The notes beneath the pieces are model-generated. The model ran no database searches. It saw only the letters and a list, made by a program, of their open reading frames with translations, and was not told the origin of the DNA. From contig LJCV01000248.1 of NCBI GenBank assembly GCA_001298575.1, forward strand, positions 21,817-85,816: a stretch of 64,000 nucleotides of DNA, given 5' to 3'. Shown one piece after another: positions 59,608 to 64,000 of the stretch (position 1 is the stretch's first letter; every line of letters starts with the position of its first letter). Made by a program: the position numbers and the translations under genes. This stretch comes from Actinobacteria bacterium OK074 (GTDB taxonomy: Bacteria > Actinomycetota > Actinomycetes > Streptomycetales > Streptomycetaceae).

Positions 59608-60429
59608 GTGCCGCACCTGCCCTCGTCCGCGGTACGCGCTGACCGAGCAAAACGGCTCCGTTCGCTGAACGAGTGGGTCATGTCGTGGGACGACGACCGG
59701 TGTCCGGCCACAGCACCGGCGCCCGCCACCGCACCGGCACCGGCGGTCCGGCTCTACTGCGTCCCGTACGCGGGCGGTCACGCGAACCTCTTCGCGCCGT
59801 GGCACACCGCTCTTCGGCCGACGGTGGACGTACGCGCCTTTCAGCTGCCCGGGCGCCACGCGCGCCGGGACGAGCCGCCGATCACCTCGTTCGGCCCGCT
59901 GGCGGACCGGCTGACGGACGCCCTGACACCGCTGCTGGACGGGTCGCCGTACGCCCTGTTCGGGCACAGCATGGGGGCGCTCGCCGCGTTCGCGCTGGCC
60001 AGGACGTTGACGGCGCACGGCACTCCGCCCGCGCAGCTGATCGTCTCGGGCTGCCGAGCGCCCAGCGACCCGCCCGAGGAACCGCTGTCCCGGCTGGCGG
60101 ACGCCGCGCTGGTCGACCGGCTGCGCACCTGGGGCGGCACGCCCCAAGAGGTGCTGGACAACCCGGAGTTGCTCGACGTGGTCCTCCCCGTACTGCGGGC
60201 CGACCTGTCCGTGGTCGACTCCCACACCTACTGTCCGGCCCCACCGCTGGACTGTCCGCTCACGGTGCTCGGCGGCACCGACGACGCCGTCGTACCGCCG
60301 GCCGGGCTGGACGCGTGGCGCCGGGAGACGAACGGGGAATTCCGGCTGCGTCTCTTCGACGGCGGGCATTTCTTCCTGCACACCGCGGAGGAGAGCGTGC
60401 TCGCCGAACTCGGACGCATTCTCCCGTGA
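59608..60429 (+). CDS. Type II thioesterase (alpha/beta hydrolase) of the NRPS locus
   Basis: The 273-residue protein has the TEII features LYCVPYAGGHANLFAPWH, FQLPGRHARRDEPPI, the nucleophile elbow GHSMG (about 117-121), the Asp in GGTDDAVV and the His in DGGHFFLH. TEII enzymes remove wrong or stalled acyl groups from carrier domains of NRPS and PKS. GAAAGGG precedes the GTG start; an in-frame ATG at 59680 would remove only the first 24 residues. It is the first gene of the NRPS operon. Confidence 0.92.
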   Translation: MPHLPSSAVRADRAKRLRSLNEWVMSWDDDRCPATAPAPATAPAPAVRLYCVPYAGGHANLFAPWHTALRPTVDVRAFQLPGRHARRDEPPITSFGPLADRLTDALTPLLDGSPYALFGHSMGALAAFALARTLTAHGTPPAQLIVSGCRAPSDPPEEPLSRLADAALVDRLRTWGGTPQEVLDNPELLDVVLPVLRADLSVVDSHTYCPAPPLDCPLTVLGGTDDAVVPPAGLDAWRRETNGEFRLRLFDGGHFFLHTAEESVLAELGRILP

Positions 60430-60531
60430 AACTCTGAAACTCTCCCCTGTTCCGCATTCCCTCCCTAGCGCCCTCGTGCGCCGTTTTCCGTGTGCCCTCG
60501 GTCGAATCCCTCACTCACAGTTGGAGATGTC

Positions 60532-61185
60532 GTGGTGCATTCCTGGTTCGCCGCTTCCTGCGCAGCTCTGGCGGGGATCTGTTATCTCGCCTATTCCGCC
60601 GTCTTCTTCTTCGATCCCTGCCGCAACTCCACCAACGCCCACATGTTCATGTCCCTGTTCCGCGAAGAGCCGCGTTTCTACATGTGGCGGTCGCGGATTC
60701 TCGGGGTCGGCGCGGCCCTCGCGCTGGGCATGATCCCGGCCAGCCTGGAACTGGTTTCCGCTCACCCCACCGACCTGCTGCTGTGGGCCACCGGCCTCGC
60801 CTTCGTCGGATTCGCGCTCAGTTCGGTCTCGAACCTGCGCTCGCTCCAGATCCTGCCCGTGGTCCACGGCGACCACGAACGCAGCGGCGAGGAGGCCCGT
60901 ACGGCGCTGGCCCGCAGCATCTCCTACGTCCACCTCGACCCGCGCGGCTGGTTCACCTTCGGCGGCGTCGGGGTGTGGGTCGCCGTCCTGAGCGCCTACG
61001 GGCTCCAGGAAGGCACGATTCCGCTGGTCCTGGCCGTCGTCGGATTCGTCCTCGGTCTGCTGTACGCGACCGTGGTGGCCGCCGGGGTCTTCCACCGTTA
61101 CGCCGTCTTCGGTGTGGTCGCGGGCGCGGGCGGGCTGCTGCTCTCGCCGCTGTGGTTCCTGTGGGTCGCATGGCTGCTGCGCTGA
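60532..61185 (+). CDS. Membrane protein of unknown function in the NRPS locus
   Basis: The 217-residue protein has about six transmembrane segments (SWFAASCAALAGICYLAYSA, LGVGAALALGMIPASLELVS, and four later). No domain is recognised. GGAG with six bases precedes GTG 60532; the frame is also open upstream to GTG 60490. Its place between thioesterase and MbtH genes suggests a role in export, self-protection or membrane modification of the product, which is inference. Confidence 0.75.
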   Translation: MVHSWFAASCAALAGICYLAYSAVFFFDPCRNSTNAHMFMSLFREEPRFYMWRSRILGVGAALALGMIPASLELVSAHPTDLLLWATGLAFVGFALSSVSNLRSLQILPVVHGDHERSGEEARTALARSISYVHLDPRGWFTFGGVGVWVAVLSAYGLQEGTIPLVLAVVGFVLGLLYATVVAAGVFHRYAVFGVVAGAGGLLLSPLWFLWVAWLLR

Positions 61186-61324
61186 CCCGTACCTGAGAAA
61201 TACGCGCGGCCGGCCGCGCGGAGCACCGACGTCCGTGTGTACGTCACCTGTACGTCGCCGAATTCCGGGCCGGGGTCCGCACGCCCCACCCACCTCTGGT
61301 TTGTCACTGGTCGAGGAGACCCGT

Positions 61325-61537
61325 ATGCCCGAGCCCGAATTCCAGATCGTCGTCAACGACGAGGAGCAGTACGCGCTGTGGCCCGCCGACGGGCAGGTCC
61401 CGCCCGGCTGGCGCGCGATCGGATTCACCGGTCCCAAGGCGGACTGCCTGCACCACGTGACGCAGGTGTGGACCGACATGCGCCCGCTGTCCCTGCGCCG
61501 TCGGCTGGGCGCGGCCGAGACGTCGGACCGGGCGTGA
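61325..61537 (+). CDS. MbtH family NRPS accessory protein
   Basis: The 70-residue protein shows the MbtH signature: NDEEQYALWP, VPPGWRAIGFTG, CLHHVTQVWTDMRPLSLR with its conserved tryptophans. MbtH proteins bind adenylation domains and are needed for their folding or activity. GAGGAGA precedes the ATG. Its stop overlaps the NRPS start (TGATG), so the two are translationally coupled and probably partners. Confidence 0.96.
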   Translation: MPEPEFQIVVNDEEQYALWPADGQVPPGWRAIGFTGPKADCLHHVTQVWTDMRPLSLRRRLGAAETSDRA

Positions 61538-64000
61538 TGTCGATGACCGTCGAGACGCATCCACTGACCTGGGGTCAGCAGGCCATGTGGTTCGGGCAGC
61601 ACCTCGCGGGGCCCAGCTCCGTGTTCCACATCGCGCGCCCGTTCCGGGTCGAGGGCGACCTCGACACCGCGGCACTGCGGCTCGCCCTCGCACGGGTCAC
61701 CGCCGACAACGCGGCCCTGCGCACCACCTTCCGCGAGACCGCCGCGGGGCCGGTCGCGGTGGTGCACCCGCGGCTGGAGTTCGCCTTCCACGAGGAGTCC
61801 CCGGCCGGCGGTACGGGCTCCGACGACCCGGCCGCGCGCGACGCCTGGCTGCGCGAGCAGGTGCGCGCGCCCTTCGACCTGGAGAACGGCCCTCTCGTCC
61901 GGCTGGCGCTGCGCCGGGACGCGGCCGGACAGGTCGGCGTGCTCGCCGCCCACCACCTCGTCGCCGACCTGTGGACACTCGGCCTGTTCCTGCGCGAACT
62001 GCGCACCGCGTACGAGGCCGTCCTCGACGGCGGCACCAGCCCCGTGTCCGCTTCACGGCTGGACACCAAGGCGCTGACGTTCGCCGAGCACGCCCGGCAG
62101 GACCGGGCCCGCTGGACGGACGGCACCGACGCGCTCGACCACTTCCGGCGCGCCGGGCTGCGCGATCTGCCACCGCTGGACCTGGGCGTGAGCCGCGCGG
62201 AACCGGCCGCCCCGACCGGCCCGGGCGGCCTCACCGGCTTCGAACTGCCGCCCCCCGTACTGCGCGGGCTGCGCGAGCAGTCCCGGGCCCTGGGCACCTC
62301 GCTCTTCTCCACCCTCATGACCGGGTACGCCAGTGCGCTCCAACGGTGGTCCGGCGCCGAGGAGTTGACCCTCGGGTACCTCTCCTCCGGCCGGGTCGCC
62401 CCGTACACGGCGCTCACCACGTTCGGCTACTTCGTCAACACCGTGCCGCTGCCCGTGCGGATCGACCCGGGCGAGCCCTTCGCCGAGCAGGCACGGCGGC
62501 TGCACGCCGACGTGCGGGAGGCGCAGGAGTACCAGAGTTATCCGTTCCCGCTGCTCGTCGAGGAGCTGAACCCGAACCGCGGTTCGGCCCGGGTGCCGTT
62601 CGTGCAGGCGATGTTCAGCCTCCAGAAGTCGCCGGGCCGCGACCGACGCGCCATCTCGGCCTTCGCGCTCGGCCACGCCGACGCCGCCTTCGCCCTGGGC
62701 GACGCCGCGTTCGTACCGCTGCCGCTCGTCCCCGTCGACGTACAGCACGAGTTGTCGCTGTTGGTGGCGGAGGACGACGGGGCGCTGCACGGTGTCCTGG
62801 AGTACGACGCCGGGGTGTTCGACGAGGCGACGGTGGCCGGATTCGCGGCTGCGCTGGGCGAGTTGTACGCGGGGGTCGCACGGGACCCGGGCCGCCGGGT
62901 GGGCACACTGCCCTTGGCGCCCGCACCGGCGTGGGAGGAGCCGCGCCCCGCGCACGGGGACCCCAGTTGGTCAGGCGGGGTGCACCGCGAGATCCTTGCC
63001 CGGCTCGCCCGGCGACCGGACCGCGTCGTCGTGCGCTCCGGTACCGAACAGCCGCTCACCGGAGGCGAGTTGCTTGACCGCATCAACGCCGTCGCGTCCG
63101 CGTTACGGGCCGCGGGAGTCGGCGTCGAGTCCCACGTGGGGCTCCATCTGCGGCGCGGCCCGGACCTCGTGGTCGGGATGCTCGGTGTGCTGGCGGCGGG
63201 CGGCTGTTACGTCCCGCTGGACCCGGCCCAGCCCGCGGCCCGGCTGGCGAGCGTGGCCCAACAGGCGGACTTCGCGGCCGTGTTGGACGACAGCGGCACG
63301 GCACCCGACTGGCTGCCGGCGGGGATCACGGTCGTCGGCCCAACGCCCAAGGCTGCTCCCGATGAGACCGGGACCGCCCAAGTCGCCTGGGACCAGGCCG
63401 CCTACGCCGTGTTCACCTCCGGCTCCACCGGCGCGCCCAAGGGGGTCGTGGTCCCGCACGGAGCGCTGTCGAACCTCCTCGACTCCATGATCCGCGAGCC
63501 CGGTCTCGCCGCCCACGACCGCCTGGTGGCCGTCACCACCGCCACCTTCGACATCGCGGTCTTCGAACTCCTCGGCACCCTCGCCGCGGGCGCGCAGCTG
63601 ATCGTCGCGGACGAGGAGCAGTCCCGCGACCCGGCCGCCCTGGCCCAGCTGCTCGACTCCGTGTCCGCGACCGTCCTCCAAGCCACCCCCGCCACCTGGC
63701 AGTTGCTCCTGGAGACCGGCTGGCGGCCCCCTCATCCCTTCCGCGCCCTGGTCGGCGGCGAGGCGCTGCCGACCGACCTGGCCGCCGCCCTGCGGGACCG
63801 CTGCACGGAGGTGTGGAACTGCTACGGCCCGACCGAGACCACCGTCTGGTCGGCGATCCTGCCGGTCGTCTGGGGCCCGGTCCGCATCGGCGGCCCGGTG
63901 ACGGCGACGGACCTGATGGTGGTCGACGACGCCTTCGCGCCCGTGCCGCCGGGCATCCCGGGCGAGTTGCTCATCGGCGGCGACGGCCTCGCCCGCGGCT
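61537..64000 (+). CDS. Non-ribosomal peptide synthetase, condensation and adenylation domains (3' part outside window)
   Basis: The frame runs 821 codons to the right edge without a stop. A condensation domain fills residues 1-440; its active-site motif reads HHLVADL (139-145), with His-His and Asp kept but Gly replaced by Leu. An adenylation domain follows with FTSGSTGAPKGV (about 627), FDIAVFELL (about 670) and NCYGPTETTVWS (about 759). By hand alignment with GrsA PheA the pocket reads D-I-F-Q-V-G-C-V-W, nearest to glycine-type codes I recall. A carrier domain and later modules would lie beyond the window. ATG 61543 is an alternative start. Confidence 0.95.
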   Translation, partial: MSMTVETHPLTWGQQAMWFGQHLAGPSSVFHIARPFRVEGDLDTAALRLALARVTADNAALRTTFRETAAGPVAVVHPRLEFAFHEESPAGGTGSDDPAARDAWLREQVRAPFDLENGPLVRLALRRDAAGQVGVLAAHHLVADLWTLGLFLRELRTAYEAVLDGGTSPVSASRLDTKALTFAEHARQDRARWTDGTDALDHFRRAGLRDLPPLDLGVSRAEPAAPTGPGGLTGFELPPPVLRGLREQSRALGTSLFSTLMTGYASALQRWSGAEELTLGYLSSGRVAPYTALTTFGYFVNTVPLPVRIDPGEPFAEQARRLHADVREAQEYQSYPFPLLVEELNPNRGSARVPFVQAMFSLQKSPGRDRRAISAFALGHADAAFALGDAAFVPLPLVPVDVQHELSLLVAEDDGALHGVLEYDAGVFDEATVAGFAAALGELYAGVARDPGRRVGTLPLAPAPAWEEPRPAHGDPSWSGGVHREILARLARRPDRVVVRSGTEQPLTGGELLDRINAVASALRAAGVGVESHVGLHLRRGPDLVVGMLGVLAAGGCYVPLDPAQPAARLASVAQQADFAAVLDDSGTAPDWLPAGITVVGPTPKAAPDETGTAQVAWDQAAYAVFTSGSTGAPKGVVVPHGALSNLLDSMIREPGLAAHDRLVAVTTATFDIAVFELLGTLAAGAQLIVADEEQSRDPAALAQLLDSVSATVLQATPATWQLLLETGWRPPHPFRALVGGEALPTDLAAALRDRCTEVWNCYGPTETTVWSAILPVVWGPVRIGGPVTATDLMVVDDAFAPVPPGIPGELLIGGDGLARG

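Overview
The window is high-GC actinobacterial chromosome, almost certainly Streptomyces. Codon third positions are nearly all G or C, GTG and TTG starts and AGGAGG-type ribosome sites are common, and several families typical of Streptomyces occur (DUF6421, DUF5997, DUF6214, Rv1733c-like, DUF5134, a sulfur-type leader peptide). No tRNA, rRNA or CRISPR array was seen. Function calls rest on reading motifs by eye; no database search was run.

From 1 to about 42.3 kb the content is housekeeping and accessory metabolism: a peptide ABC-transporter lipoprotein (cut by the left edge), a kinase-Nudix fusion, a ROK sugar kinase divergent from a LacI regulator with a visible operator, a CitE-like aldolase, a secreted EEP phosphatase, etfBA, a flavin reductase behind a short leader peptide, thioredoxin/DUF4395, an acyltransferase, a DUF6421-SDR-threonine aldolase operon, GDPD, GNAT, VOC, an aldo/keto reductase with a MerR-type promoter, a large glycoside hydrolase with sugar-binding modules, M56 peptidase, PAP2, HAD, TetR, a purine permease, a BNR-repeat protein, uracil-DNA glycosylase, a CbiX-like chelatase, a lactonase, a FUSC protein, an isocitrate-lyase-family enzyme with an Lrp regulator, a LysR-effector-domain protein with DUF5997, and a TerD-like protein. 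Many of these genes appear to be transcribed leaderless.

From 42.3 to 52.1 kb lies a terpenoid or meroterpenoid biosynthetic locus. A candidate small structured RNA and a 0.65 kb leader precede five genes, four of whose junctions are coupled or nearly so: aminotransferase, polyprenyl diphosphate synthase, UbiA prenyltransferase, squalene-hopene-type cyclase, FAD monooxygenase. Next come an O-methyltransferase, a TauD-type dioxygenase and a second methyltransferase. The simplest model is: make a C20-type prenyl diphosphate, transfer it to an acceptor, epoxidise, cyclise, then oxidise and methylate. The cyclase lacks the usual DxDD acid motif at the position where I align it.

From 52.2 to 58.1 kb is a molybdenum aldehyde-oxidoreductase operon (2Fe-2S, FAD/4Fe-4S, Moco subunit, XdhC-like maturation factor) divergent from a TetR regulator, with two palindromic operators between them. 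A truncated transposase follows at 58.7 kb. An NRPS locus then starts at 59.6 kb: type II thioesterase, a membrane protein, MbtH, and an NRPS (condensation-adenylation) that runs off the right edge. Whether the terpenoid genes and the NRPS form one hybrid cluster cannot be decided from this window.
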